DNA of 64,000 nt, taken from assembly GCF_001428845.1 (NCBI RefSeq), contig NZ_LMIU01000008.1, positions 1 to 64,000 of the forward strand. Reading direction: 5' to 3'. Position numbers and translations under genes: made by a program. Position 1 is the first letter of the stretch, and every line of letters starts with the position of its first letter. Below the pieces are notes generated by a model. It saw only the letters and a list, made by a program, of their open reading frames with translations, did no database searches and was not told where the DNA came from. This document shows positions 7,162 through 15,250 of the stretch, in pieces. Origin of the DNA: Achromobacter sp. Root83 (GTDB taxonomy: Bacteria > Pseudomonadota > Gammaproteobacteria > Burkholderiales > Burkholderiaceae_B).

Positions 7162-9882
7162 CTACGCAAGCGCTTGCGCGGCGGGCCTGCGCGCGATCAG
7201 GGACTGAATCTCCGGCACGCATGAACCGCAGCCGGTGCCGCAGCCCAGCGTGGCCTTCAACGCCGCCAGGTCGCAGCCCCGGCCGATGCCGCCCAGGATT
7301 GCCGCCTCGCTGACGCCGTTGCAGACGCAGATGGTGCGCGAGCGCGCCGCCCCCGCGATGCGTCCCATCAATAAGGCGGCGACGCTGGCGGGCGCGTCCC
7401 CTCCCGCCGCCCAGGCCAGCAGCGCATCCTGGGCGCGCAGGTCGCCGGCCAGCAGAAAGGCGCGCAACGCGCCCTGTTCCAGCGCGACCCGGCGCATGAA
7501 GCCGCGCGACGGATCGTCGTAGGCCACCTCGGCCCGGCGCAACGCCAGCGCATCGGCCAGCTCATCCAGCAGCGCGGCCGCCGGGGCGGCGCACGCCGCC
7601 AGCCTGAGCCGCACACCGCCCGCCCCGGCCGGCACCACGACGGCATAGTCGAAGCGGCGCAGCCACGGCGCCAGCCGCGCGCGCAGCGCCGGGCCGTCGC
7701 CTTGCAGCCATGCCGCCGCCTGCCACGCCAGGCCGGCGGGCTCGGCGGACACGGCGCTGAACTTGAGTTCCGGCTGGCGCGAGACCGGATCGGCGGCGGG
7801 ACTGGTCAGCGCGTTCACGCCCAGGCCCGCCATGTAGGCGCTGCCCCAATGCATCGGCACGAAGGCATGGCCGGGCTGCACCGCGTCGTCCGCCTGCGCG
7901 GGCAGCACCACGCTGCCCCGGCTGGACCGCAGCCGCGTCAGGGTGCCCGCATCCAGCTTCAGCCGGCGCATGTCGTCGGGATGCAGGGACACCCAGGGCT
8001 CTTCGACATGCTGGGTCAGCGCGCGCGCCAGCGAGGTGCGCGCCATCGTGTGCCAGTGGTCGCGCAGCCGGCCCGTGGTGAGCTGCAGGGGAAACTCCGC
8101 GGACACGAGCTCGGCGGTGGGGCGCCATGCCACGTCGCAAAAGCGGGCGCGGCCGCTGGCGGTGGGGTACACGCCATCGGCATACAGGCGCGCCGTCCCC
8201 TGCCCCTCGCGGTACGGCCATTGCTGCGGCCCTTGCCGTTGCAGGATTTCGTAGTCCAGCCCGCTGTAGTCCAGGTCCCGGCCGGCGGTCAGGCGGACGT
8301 GCTCGGCATAGACCTCGCTTTCATCGCGGTAGTCGAACAGCGCGGCCTTGCCCGGCGTGATGCGGGCGGCGAGCCGCCGGGCGACCGCCTGCGCCAGCCG
8401 CCAGTCGGGCTGCGCATCGCCGGGCGGCGCGATCGCCGCGCGGACCCGGCTGATGCGCCGTTCGGAATTGGTCACGGTGCCGGACTTCTCCGGCCAGGTC
8501 GCCGCCGGCAGCACCAGGTCGGCATAGGCCAGCGTCTCGGTGCCGGAAAACGCCTCCTGCACGATCACGAACTCGGCGCGTTCCAGGGCGGCGCGCACCC
8601 GCGCCTGGTCCGGCAGCGACTGGGCGGGATTGGTTGCCGCGATCCACAGCACCTTGATGCGCCCGTCGAGCGCCGCGTCGAACATGTCCAGCGCCGTCGC
8701 CCCGGGCGTGTCGGGCAGGCGATCCACGCCCCACAGCCGCGCCACCTCGGCGCGGTCCGCCGCCGACGCCGGGTCGCGGTGGCCCGGCAGCAAGGTCGCC
8801 ATGCCGCCGGCCTCGCGGCCGCCCATGGCATTGGGCTGGCCGGTCAGCGACAGCGGCCCCGCACCCGGACGCCCGATCTGGCCCGTCGCCAGGTGCAGAT
8901 GAATCAGCGCGGCGTTCTTGTCGGTGCCGCTGGCCGACTGGTTCAGGCCCATCGTGTAGAGCGACAGCGCCGCGCCGGCCTGGCCAAACCAGCGTGCCGC
9001 CTGCACGATGTCTTGCGCCGCAAGGCCGCAGATCCGCCCCGCCATGGCGGGCGTGTACGCCTCCACCCGCGCCCGGATCGCGTCGAAGCCTTCGGTGTGG
9101 CGCTGGATGTAGCCGTGGTCGACCAGCCCCTCTCGCAGCATGACGTTCAGCATGGCGTTGAACAGCGCCACGTCCGAACCGGGCGCCAGCGGCAGGTGCA
9201 GGTCCGCGAAGGCTGCGGTATCGGTGCGCCGGGGATCGATCGCGATCACCTTCATGCCGGGCCGGTTCGCGCGCGCCGCCTCCAGCCGGCGGAACAGCAC
9301 GGGGTGGGCGTACGCCATATTGGACCCGGCGATCAGCACCGTGTCCGCCAGTTCCAGGTCGTCGTAGCACGCGGGCGGGGCATCGGCGCCCAGCGTGCGC
9401 TTGTAGCCCGACACCGCGCTGGACATGCACAGCCGGGAATTGGTGTCGATGTTGTTGGTGCCCGCCAGCGCCCGCGCCAGCTTGTTGAAGACTGCGTAGT
9501 CCTCGGTCAGCAACTGGCCGGACAGGTAAAAGCCCACCGCATCCGGGCCGTGCCGGACGATCGTGTCGGCCAGTTTTCCGGCCGCCACCTCCAGGGCCTG
9601 CTCCAGCCCGATGTCCCGCAAGGGCAGGCCGCGCGCCTCGCGCCACTGCGCCGACAGCACACGCGCGCCATCGCGCCGCACCGTATCGGCCAAGGCCAGC
9701 CCCTTGCTGCACAGCTTGCCCCGATTGGCCGGGTGCTGTTCATCGCCGCACACGCTCAGCACGGCGTTGCCGCGCGCCTGCACGCGCACGCCGCAGCCGG
9801 TGCCGCAATAGCAGCAGACCGATGCGACCTCCCGGACGTCCGCGTCCTTCGTTTCAATCCGGCGTGTCAACGGCATGTCCAT
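7162..9882 (-). CDS. nasA: Assimilatory nitrate reductase, catalytic subunit
   Basis: A 906-aa cytoplasmic Mo-bis-MGD enzyme reducing nitrate to nitrite. The N-terminus has the 4Fe-4S ligands C23-x2-C26-x3-C30 and C58 (CYCGTGCG and KLCSKG). The Mo-ligand cysteine is in TNSRLCMSS. The rest follows the NasA/NarB molybdopterin oxidoreductase and dinucleotide-binding domains. The C-terminus carries a BFD-like [2Fe-2S] domain (ICVCNGVSE, then GCGTGCGSC), as in NasA proteins that receive electrons from a separate flavoprotein. It starts 3 bp after nasB. An in-frame ATG 6 nt inside has better SD spacing (AAGGG) and may be the true start. Last gene of the nrtA-nrtB-nrtD-nasB-nasA operon. Confidence 0.94.
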   Translation of the reverse strand: MDMPLTRRIETKDADVREVASVCCYCGTGCGVRVQARGNAVLSVCGDEQHPANRGKLCSKGLALADTVRRDGARVLSAQWREARGLPLRDIGLEQALEVAAGKLADTIVRHGPDAVGFYLSGQLLTEDYAVFNKLARALAGTNNIDTNSRLCMSSAVSGYKRTLGADAPPACYDDLELADTVLIAGSNMAYAHPVLFRRLEAARANRPGMKVIAIDPRRTDTAAFADLHLPLAPGSDVALFNAMLNVMLREGLVDHGYIQRHTEGFDAIRARVEAYTPAMAGRICGLAAQDIVQAARWFGQAGAALSLYTMGLNQSASGTDKNAALIHLHLATGQIGRPGAGPLSLTGQPNAMGGREAGGMATLLPGHRDPASAADRAEVARLWGVDRLPDTPGATALDMFDAALDGRIKVLWIAATNPAQSLPDQARVRAALERAEFVIVQEAFSGTETLAYADLVLPAATWPEKSGTVTNSERRISRVRAAIAPPGDAQPDWRLAQAVARRLAARITPGKAALFDYRDESEVYAEHVRLTAGRDLDYSGLDYEILQRQGPQQWPYREGQGTARLYADGVYPTASGRARFCDVAWRPTAELVSAEFPLQLTTGRLRDHWHTMARTSLARALTQHVEEPWVSLHPDDMRRLKLDAGTLTRLRSSRGSVVLPAQADDAVQPGHAFVPMHWGSAYMAGLGVNALTSPAADPVSRQPELKFSAVSAEPAGLAWQAAAWLQGDGPALRARLAPWLRRFDYAVVVPAGAGGVRLRLAACAAPAAALLDELADALALRRAEVAYDDPSRGFMRRVALEQGALRAFLLAGDLRAQDALLAWAAGGDAPASVAALLMGRIAGAARSRTICVCNGVSEAAILGGIGRGCDLAALKATLGCGTGCGSCVPEIQSLIARRPAAQALA

Positions 9883-9885
9883 CCC

Positions 9886-11106
9886 TTATTCGCCCGCCGC
9901 GCCTTCGCCGCACATGAGCCGGTCGCGCAAGGCCGCGATGCCCGCGCCCTCGCGGATCAGGCGCACATACCAGGCGCTATCCGCCGTGTCCCCGTAAAGG
10001 CAGGCGCCCACCAGCCTGCCGTCGCGGATCACCAGTTTCTTGTAGACGCCGCCGGGCGTATCGGCCAGCGTGATCGATTCCGTCTGCGCGCCGCCCGTGA
10101 AATCGCCGGCGGAGAACAGGTCGATGCCGGTGACTTTCAGCTTGGTCGACGTGACGCTGCCTTCGTAGCGGCCGATGCCGTGCAGCGCCAGATGGTTGGC
10201 CGCCACCTTAGCCTGTTCGAACAAGGGCGCGACCAGGCCATAGGCGGTGCCGCGATGGCTGACACATTCGCCCACCGCATAGATGCGCGGGTCGTAGGTC
10301 TGCAGCGTATCGCTGACCACCACGCCGCGCTCCACGTGCAGCCCGCAGCGTTGCGCCAATTCGGTGTTCGGCCGTACGCCCACGGCCATCACCACCAAGT
10401 CCGCGGGTATCTCGTGCCCATCCGCGAAGCGCAGCGCGCGCACGCGCCCGTCGTCCCCGCCCAGGATCGCCTGGGTCTGGCGCTGCAGCAGGAACGTCAG
10501 CCCGCGGGCCTCCAGGCTTTGGCGCAACAGCGCCGCCGCCTCTCCGTCCAGTTGCCGGTCCAGCAGCGCGGCGCCCAGATGCACGACAGACACGTTCATG
10601 CCGCGCGCCGCCAGGCCGTTGGCGGCCTCCAGGCCCAGCAGGCCGCCGCCGATCACCACCGCGTGCCGGTAGCGCGAGGATGCCGCGATCATCAGATTGA
10701 CGTCGCGGATGTCGCGAAAGGCGATCACGCCTTCCAGGTCATGACCCGGCACGGGCAGGATGAAGGGATTGGACCCGGTGGCCAGCAGCAGCCGGTCGTA
10801 CGGGGTGCGCGTGCCGTCATCGGCCAGCACCGTGCGCCGCGCCCGGTCGATGCCCACCACCTTGCGGTTGAGCAGCAGGCGGATGCCGTGGCGGGCGTAC
10901 CAGTCCTCGTCATTGAGCACGATGTCCTGCAAGGTCTGCTCGCCGGTCAGCACGGGCGACAGCAGGATGCGGTTGTAGTTGGTGTAGGGCTCGGCGCCGA
11001 ACACCGTGATGTCGTAGAGGTCCGGCGCCAGTTTGAGCAGCTCTTCGACCGTGCGTATGCCCGCCATGCCGTTGCCCACCACCACCAGCTTCTGCTTCGC
11101 GTCCAT
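9886..11106 (-). CDS. nasB: FAD/NAD(P)-dependent oxidoreductase, nitrate reductase electron-transfer subunit
   Basis: A 406-aa protein homologous to the N-terminal half of NirB. The FAD-binding VVVGNGMAGIRTVEELL opens the protein and a second dinucleotide motif, VVIGGGLLGLEAANGL (about 150), binds NAD(P)H; AVGECVSHRG is the conserved FAD-contact region. The Cys-rich BFD and siroheme/4Fe-4S domains of full NirB are absent, so this protein cannot reduce nitrite. Lying between the nitrate ABC transporter and nasA, it most likely passes electrons from NAD(P)H to NasA. Start ATG at 11106 has AGAGG upstream; the longer open frame reads antisense through nrtD. Confidence 0.88.
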   Translation of the reverse strand: MDAKQKLVVVGNGMAGIRTVEELLKLAPDLYDITVFGAEPYTNYNRILLSPVLTGEQTLQDIVLNDEDWYARHGIRLLLNRKVVGIDRARRTVLADDGTRTPYDRLLLATGSNPFILPVPGHDLEGVIAFRDIRDVNLMIAASSRYRHAVVIGGGLLGLEAANGLAARGMNVSVVHLGAALLDRQLDGEAAALLRQSLEARGLTFLLQRQTQAILGGDDGRVRALRFADGHEIPADLVVMAVGVRPNTELAQRCGLHVERGVVVSDTLQTYDPRIYAVGECVSHRGTAYGLVAPLFEQAKVAANHLALHGIGRYEGSVTSTKLKVTGIDLFSAGDFTGGAQTESITLADTPGGVYKKLVIRDGRLVGACLYGDTADSAWYVRLIREGAGIAALRDRLMCGEGAAGE

Positions 11107-11114
11107 GGCGGCCT

Positions 11115-11990
11115 CTATGCGGCGGCGCGCGAGGCGCCCGCTTCCTCCAGCGGGGCGGGGGCCGCGGCCAGGACCGCATTCACCTGCGCTACGGCCTGCG
11201 AGCGCTCGGGGTTGCCGTGGCGGCGATGCAGGAAATCGACGACCGAGGCGCGGCACGCCAGGTAGACCGCATCGTTGGCCAGCCGCACCCGGTCGCGCGG
11301 CCGGGACAAGGGCACGGGCAGGATTTCGCCGATGGTCGCCGCCGGGCCGTTGGTCAGCATGACGATGCGGTCGGACAGCAGCACGGCCTCGTCCACGTCG
11401 TGCGTCACCATGATGGTGGTCGTGCGTGTCTTGGCCACGATCTTCAGCAGCTCGTCCTGCAGATGCGCGCGGGTCAGCGCATCCAGCGCGCCAAAGGGCT
11501 CGTCCATCAGCAGCACGCCCGGCTCGATCGCCAGCGCGCGCGCGATGCCCACCCGCTGCTTCATGCCGCCCGATATTTCCCGCGGCAGCTTGTTCTGCGC
11601 GGGCAACAGGCCCACCAGATCCAGCGCCGCGCGCGTGCGCTCGGCAAGCTGCGCAGGCTTCTCCCTGGCCCCGAACACGCGTTCGACCGCCAGGTGCACG
11701 TTCTGGAAACAGTTCAGCCACGGCAGCAGCGAATGGTTCTGGAACACCACCGCCCGATCCGGGCCGGGGCCCGTGATCTCGCGTTCGGCGCACAGCAGCA
11801 CGCCGCTGGTCGGCCGGGTCAGGCCGGCGATCAGGTTCAGCAGGGTGGACTTGCCGCAACCGGAATGGCCGATCAGCGTGATGAACTCGCCCTGCTCGAC
11901 CGTCAGGTCGATATCGCGCAGCGCCACGAAGGCGCCCTTGCGGGTGTTGAACGTCTGTCCCACGCGTTCGATACGTACGAATTTCTTCAT
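11115..11990 (-). CDS. nrtD: Nitrate ABC transporter, ATP-binding protein
   Basis: A 291-aa ABC ATPase powering nitrate uptake at the inner membrane. Walker A is GHSGCGKST, the signature motif is [15 protein letters not shown], Walker B is [13 protein letters not shown] and the switch His is in VTHDVDEA. It belongs to the NrtD/SsuB/TauB class, with PLPWL-like [16 protein letters not shown] in the Q-loop region. It has no fused binding-protein domain, so it is NrtD rather than NrtC type. It lies 4 bp after nrtB and 8 bp before nasB. The C-terminal 40 residues are Ala-rich and probably disordered. Confidence 0.93.
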   Translation of the reverse strand: MKKFVRIERVGQTFNTRKGAFVALRDIDLTVEQGEFITLIGHSGCGKSTLLNLIAGLTRPTSGVLLCAEREITGPGPDRAVVFQNHSLLPWLNCFQNVHLAVERVFGAREKPAQLAERTRAALDLVGLLPAQNKLPREISGGMKQRVGIARALAIEPGVLLMDEPFGALDALTRAHLQDELLKIVAKTRTTTIMVTHDVDEAVLLSDRIVMLTNGPAATIGEILPVPLSRPRDRVRLANDAVYLACRASVVDFLHRRHGNPERSQAVAQVNAVLAAAPAPLEEAGASRAAA

Positions 11991-11994
11991 GGCG

Positions 11995-12825
11995 CTATTC
12001 CTCGGTATAGGTGAAATGGCGGGCCAGCGCGACCAGCAGGGTTTCCAGCAACAGTCCCACGACGCCGATCACGAAGATGGCGATGACGATGTGCTCCACC
12101 TTCATGTTGTTCCACTCGTCCCACAGCCAGAATCCGATGCCCGTGCCGCCGGTCAGCATTTCCGCCGCCACGATCACCAGCCACGCGGTGCCGATCGACA
12201 GCCGCACGCCGGTCAGCATGTAGGGCAGCACGGCGGGCAGCAGCACCTTCGTCGTGACCTTCCATTCCGACAGGTTCAGCACGCGCGCCACGTTCAGATA
12301 GTCCTGCGGCACGCGCGACACGCCCACGGCGGTATTGATGATCATGGGCCAGATGGAACAGATGAAAATGGCCCAGATCGCGGCGGGATCGGCCGCCTTG
12401 AACAGAAGCAGCCCCAGCGGCAGCCAGGCCAGCGGCGACACCGGCCGCAGCAGGCTGACGATGGGCGAGAACATGGCGCGCACGGCCGCGTATCGCCCGA
12501 TGGCGAAACCCACCGGAATGCCGACCAGCGCCGCCAGGCCGAACCCGGCTCCCACGCGCTGCAACGAGGCCAGCAGGTTCCAGCCGATGCCTTTGTCGTT
12601 CGGGCCGTTGTCATAGAAGGGGTCCGAAAACAGCTCCGCCGCCGCGTGCCAGGTGACGCCGGGCGTGGGGATTTCCGGTATCCGCATCGCCACCGCCTGC
12701 CAGACCAGCACCAGCAGCGCAAATCCGGCCACAGGCCCCACCACCGCCTTCAGCGCGGATTCCAGGCGTTCCCGCCACAGCGCGGCCAGCTCGTCGCCGC
12801 GGCTTATCGTCGTTACGGTAGACAT
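11995..12825 (-). CDS. nrtB: Nitrate ABC transporter, permease
   Basis: A 276-aa inner-membrane permease with about six membrane segments, from [15 protein letters not shown] to [19 protein letters not shown]. The cytoplasmic EAA loop is read as [20 protein letters not shown], followed by [21 protein letters not shown], a conserved stretch of the NrtB/SsuC permease family. Start at ATG 12825 ([17 protein letters not shown]); longer readings of this frame overlap nrtA. It lies 26 bp after nrtA and 4 bp before nrtD. Confidence 0.93.
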   Translation of the reverse strand: MSTVTTISRGDELAALWRERLESALKAVVGPVAGFALLVLVWQAVAMRIPEIPTPGVTWHAAAELFSDPFYDNGPNDKGIGWNLLASLQRVGAGFGLAALVGIPVGFAIGRYAAVRAMFSPIVSLLRPVSPLAWLPLGLLLFKAADPAAIWAIFICSIWPMIINTAVGVSRVPQDYLNVARVLNLSEWKVTTKVLLPAVLPYMLTGVRLSIGTAWLVIVAAEMLTGGTGIGFWLWDEWNNMKVEHIVIAIFVIGVVGLLLETLLVALARHFTYTEE

Positions 12826-12851
12826 TGCGAGTCCCCTTTTCGTATCGGCGC

Positions 12852-14150
12852 TCAGGCCTTGACCTTGAATCCGTCGGCATAGGCCGCGGGATTGCTGCCA
12901 TCCCAGACCACGCCGTCGATGAGTTTCGATGCACGCATGTCGCTGGCGGGCAGCGCCACGCCGGCGGCCTGCGCGGCCTGCTTGTAGACATCGATGCGAT
13001 TGATCTGCGTGGCCATGGCCAGATAATCGGGATGCTCCTTCAACAGGCCCCAGCGCTTGTGCTGCGTCAGGAACCACATGCCGTCGCTCAGGTAGGGGAA
13101 GTTGGCGGAGCCGTCGGCGTAGAAGCGCATGGCGTGCTCGTCCGTCCACTTCTTGCCCAGGCCGTCGTCGTAGTGGCCCAGCATGCGGTCCACGATGCCG
13201 CTGGCGTCCGTATTGACGTAGGACTTGGCGGCAATGGTCTCGGCCGTCTTGCGGCGGTTTTCCGGAGACGCGTCGATCCATTTGCCGGCCTCGAGAATCG
13301 CGGCGGTGACCGCGCGCGCCGTGTTCGGATTGCGCGACACGAAGTCGGCGCTGGTCCCCAGCACCTTCTCGGGGTGGTCGGTCCAGATGCCTTGGGATGT
13401 GACCGTGGTGAAGCCTATCTTGTCCATGATGGCGCGCGCGCCCCAGGGCTCGCCCACGCAATAGCCGTCCATGTTGCCCACGCGCATGTTCGCCACCATC
13501 TGGGGCGGCGGCACGGTGATGACCTTGGCGTCCTTCATGGGGTTGATTCCATAGGCCGCCAGCCAGTAGTACAGCCACATCGCGTGCGTGCCGGTGGGAA
13601 ACGTCTGGGCGAAGGTGTATTCGCGCTTGTCCGACGCCATCAGTTTGGCCAGCGATTCGCCGTCGCGCGCGCCCGCTTCCAGCAGCTTGTTCGACAGCGT
13701 GATCGCCTGGCCATTCTGGTTAAGGCTCATCAGCACCGCCATGTCCTTTTTCGGCCCGCCGACGCCCAGGTGTACGCCGTAGACCAGGCCATACAGGACG
13801 TGCGCCATGTCCAGTTCGCCATTCATGAGCTTGTCCCGCACGGCGGCCCAGGACGCTTCCTTCGACGGCGTGATCTTCACGCCGTACTTCTTGTCTATGC
13901 CCAGCACCGACGCCATCACCACCGACGCGCAGTCGGTCAGCGGGATGAAGCCGATCTTTACCTCGGTCTTTTCCGGCGCGTCGGTGCCGGCGGCCCAGGC
14001 GCCGGCGCGCACCAGCGGGTCAACCAGCGACAGCAGGCTGGCGCCGGCCACCGCGCGCGCCGTCCCGCTCAGCCATTTGCGGCGTCCGGCGTTGGCGGCC
14101 ATGTCGCCGCTGGCGGCGTGGGTCGAGGGGCTACGGTTCACTGGCGTCAT
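12852..14150 (-). CDS. nrtA: Nitrate ABC transporter, substrate-binding protein
   Basis: A 432-aa periplasmic nitrate-binding protein of the NrtA/NasF family. The N-terminus has a twin-arginine-like export signal (RRKWLSGTARAVAGASLLS, ending about AGAWA). KIGFIPLTDCASVVMAS and the later VGEPWGARAI and GIWTDHPEKVLG stretches are typical of nitrate/bicarbonate binding proteins. The signal peptide argues against it being NasS, the cytoplasmic nitrate sensor related to NrtA. Start ATG at 14150 follows CAGGAGCCCTGC. First gene of the operon, with a 137-nt leader that contains the ANTAR target hairpins described separately. Confidence 0.93.
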   Translation of the reverse strand: MTPVNRSPSTHAASGDMAANAGRRKWLSGTARAVAGASLLSLVDPLVRAGAWAAGTDAPEKTEVKIGFIPLTDCASVVMASVLGIDKKYGVKITPSKEASWAAVRDKLMNGELDMAHVLYGLVYGVHLGVGGPKKDMAVLMSLNQNGQAITLSNKLLEAGARDGESLAKLMASDKREYTFAQTFPTGTHAMWLYYWLAAYGINPMKDAKVITVPPPQMVANMRVGNMDGYCVGEPWGARAIMDKIGFTTVTSQGIWTDHPEKVLGTSADFVSRNPNTARAVTAAILEAGKWIDASPENRRKTAETIAAKSYVNTDASGIVDRMLGHYDDGLGKKWTDEHAMRFYADGSANFPYLSDGMWFLTQHKRWGLLKEHPDYLAMATQINRIDVYKQAAQAAGVALPASDMRASKLIDGVVWDGSNPAAYADGFKVKA

Positions 14151-14174
14151 GCAGGGCTCCTGGAAGAAAGCGGC

Positions 14175-14227
14175 AAAAAAAAACGTCCCGCGCGCCACGG
14201 AAACCATCCGATGGCGCTGCGGAACGT
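14175..14227 (-). terminator. Leader terminator of the nrt-nas operon (antitermination target)
   Basis: On the minus strand ACGTTCCGCAGCGCCA (from 14227) pairs with TGGCGCGCGGGACGT (ending 14183), allowing one bulge and a G-U pair, and is followed by nine U residues (14183-14175). It lies 25 nt before the nrtA start codon, downstream of the predicted promoter, so it should stop transcription before nrtA. Its 5' arm includes 14221-14227, which is also the 3' arm of hairpin P2; the two structures are mutually exclusive. Confidence 0.85.
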
Positions 14228-14284
14228 CGTTGTCCCTTGCCGCGTGTTGCGGCGCGTTGCGTCGGGCGACCGCCGTTGGCCGCC
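14221..14284 (-). promoter_or_regulatory. ANTAR-type two-hairpin antitermination element (NasT target)
   Basis: Two stem-loops on the minus-strand RNA. P1 (14284-14265): GGCGGCC and GGUCGCC enclose the hexaloop AACGGC. P2 (14236-14221): GGGAC and GUUCC enclose the hexaloop AACGAC. Both loops have A at position 1 and G at position 4, the pattern known for RNAs bound by ANTAR-domain antiterminators such as NasR and NasT. P1 begins 3 nt after the predicted transcription start and P2 overlaps the terminator stem. The linker between P1 and P2 is 28 nt. Function is inferred from structure and from the nasT gene next door. Confidence 0.82.
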
Positions 14285-14294
14285 CCGGTTTTAC

Positions 14295-14314
14295 TCAAGC
14301 AATCCCTGTGCCAG
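14295..14314 (-). promoter_or_regulatory. Sigma-54 (-24/-12) promoter of nrtA
   Basis: Minus-strand CTGGCACAGGGATTGCTTGA matches the RpoN consensus TGGCAC-N5-TTGCW, with exactly 10 nt between the GG and GC dinucleotides. The predicted start is about 14287, giving a 137-nt leader. Fits nitrogen-limitation control through NtrC. Confidence 0.85.
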
Positions 14315-14412
14315 GTCTGCCGCGTGCCGGCCGGATCGGGCCGCGAGGCGCGCGGATACTGGCGTTGCGCGCGGGCCGGCGGGCTGCGCGCGGCGCCGCC
14401 GAAACGGGGTGC

Positions 14413-14427
14413 GAACCAAAGTGGTGC
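14413..14427. promoter_or_regulatory. NtrC-like enhancer site 1
   Basis: GAACC-AAAGT-GGTGC matches the NtrC dyad GCACC-N5-GGTGC at 9 of 10 positions. It is centred about 118 bp upstream of the predicted nasT start and 133 bp upstream of the predicted nrtA start, a normal enhancer distance for both promoters. Confidence 0.6.
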
Positions 14428-14444
14428 GCGCCTGTTGCGGCGGC

Positions 14445-14459
14445 GCACCATCCGCGTGC
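14445..14459. promoter_or_regulatory. NtrC-like enhancer site 2
   Basis: GCACC-ATCCG-CGTGC matches GCACC-N5-GGTGC at 9 of 10 positions. Its centre is 32 bp from that of site 1, three helical turns, the same spacing as the paired NtrC sites upstream of E. coli glnA. Confidence 0.6.
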
Positions 14460-14511
14460 GGGGCGTGCCCCGCCGCCGTGCGCGCGCCCCAGCCGCCGCG
14501 CGCAAGCGCGA

Positions 14512-14527
14512 TGGCACGGAACTTGCA
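14512..14527 (+). promoter_or_regulatory. Sigma-54 (-24/-12) promoter of nasT
   Basis: TGGCACGGAACTTGCA is an exact match to TGGCACG-N4-TTGCW with the correct 10-nt GG-GC spacing. The predicted start is about 14538, only 15 nt before the nasT ATG; that short leader contains the SD sequence AGGGGGAA. Confidence 0.87.
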
Positions 14528-14552
14528 TCGTCCATGCATCAGGGGGAATCTC

Positions 14553-15134
14553 ATGCTGAAGGTCATGCTGCTGAACGATGGCGAAGGACGCGCGGCGTCG
14601 CTGCGGCTGACGCTTGCCGCGGCGGGCGTGCATGTCGTGGCGGAAGTGGCGCCCGGCATGGACCTGGCCGCCAGCATCGCCCAGGCCGCGCCGGACGTGG
14701 TGCTGATCGACAGCGACGCCCCCGGGCGTGACACGCTGGAAAACGTCTGTGTGGCCAGTGAGCACAGCGACCGCCCCGTCGTGATGTTCACCGACAACGG
14801 CAACCGCGAAACCATACGCACCGCCTTGCGCGCCGGCGTGGCCGCTTACGTGGTGGGCGATGTGCCGGCCGCCCGCATCGAGCCGCTGCTGACGGTGGCG
14901 ATCGAGCGGTTCGCCATGGAAAAATCGCGCCGCGAAGCACTGCGCGAGGCCCAACTGCGTTTGGCCGACCGCCAATGGGTGGAGAAGGCCAAGGGTATCC
15001 TCATGAAAGCGCGCGGCATTGCCGAGGACGAGGCCCACCGGCTGCTGCGCGAACGCGCCATGCAAAGCCAGAAGCGGCTGGGCGAAGTCGCCCGCGAGGT
15101 CGTCGAGATGAGCCAGTGGCTGGGCAGCGCCTAG
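14553..15134 (+). CDS. nasT: ANTAR-domain transcription antiterminator NasT
   Basis: A 193-aa two-domain protein. Residues 1-120 form a receiver-like domain (LLNDGEGRAASLRLTLAAAG; VVLIDSDAPGRDTL), and residues about 130-190 form the ANTAR RNA-binding domain (LADRQWVEKAKGILMKARGI, then AMQSQKRLGEVAREVV). NasT proteins bind paired hexaloop hairpins in the leaders of nitrate/nitrite assimilation operons and prevent termination. Divergent from nrtA with a shared control region; the matching hairpins are in the nrtA leader. The partner NasS, which normally holds NasT inactive until nitrate binds, was not found next to it. Confidence 0.92.
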   Translation: MLKVMLLNDGEGRAASLRLTLAAAGVHVVAEVAPGMDLAASIAQAAPDVVLIDSDAPGRDTLENVCVASEHSDRPVVMFTDNGNRETIRTALRAGVAAYVVGDVPAARIEPLLTVAIERFAMEKSRREALREAQLRLADRQWVEKAKGILMKARGIAEDEAHRLLRERAMQSQKRLGEVAREVVEMSQWLGSA

Positions 15135-15145
15135 GCGCCATGCCA

Positions 15146-15170
15146 AATAAGTTATGGCTATAAGGAATAA
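15146..15170 (+). promoter_or_regulatory. AT-rich promoter region of cysG, possible CysB-type site
   Basis: A short AT-rich island (ATAAGTTATGGCTATAAG, then GAATAAAG) lies 80-105 bp upstream of cysG in an otherwise GC-rich region. The repeated TTAT/ATAA elements resemble loosely defined CysB sites and could also include the -10 box. Weak evidence: composition and spacing only. Confidence 0.3.
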
Positions 15171-15250
15171 AGAAATCAAAAGTTGTGGGGATGAAAGCCC
15201 GTCCCTATGATCGACCCACATTGAGCCGGGTACGCCCGAGGCTGGCATTC

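Noticed and set aside
7702..11265. Open frame of more than 1,100 codons on the plus strand
   Set aside because: It is antisense to nasA and nasB, whose motifs are complete. The translation is rich in Arg, His, Gly and Gln, the usual shadow of a GC-rich gene.
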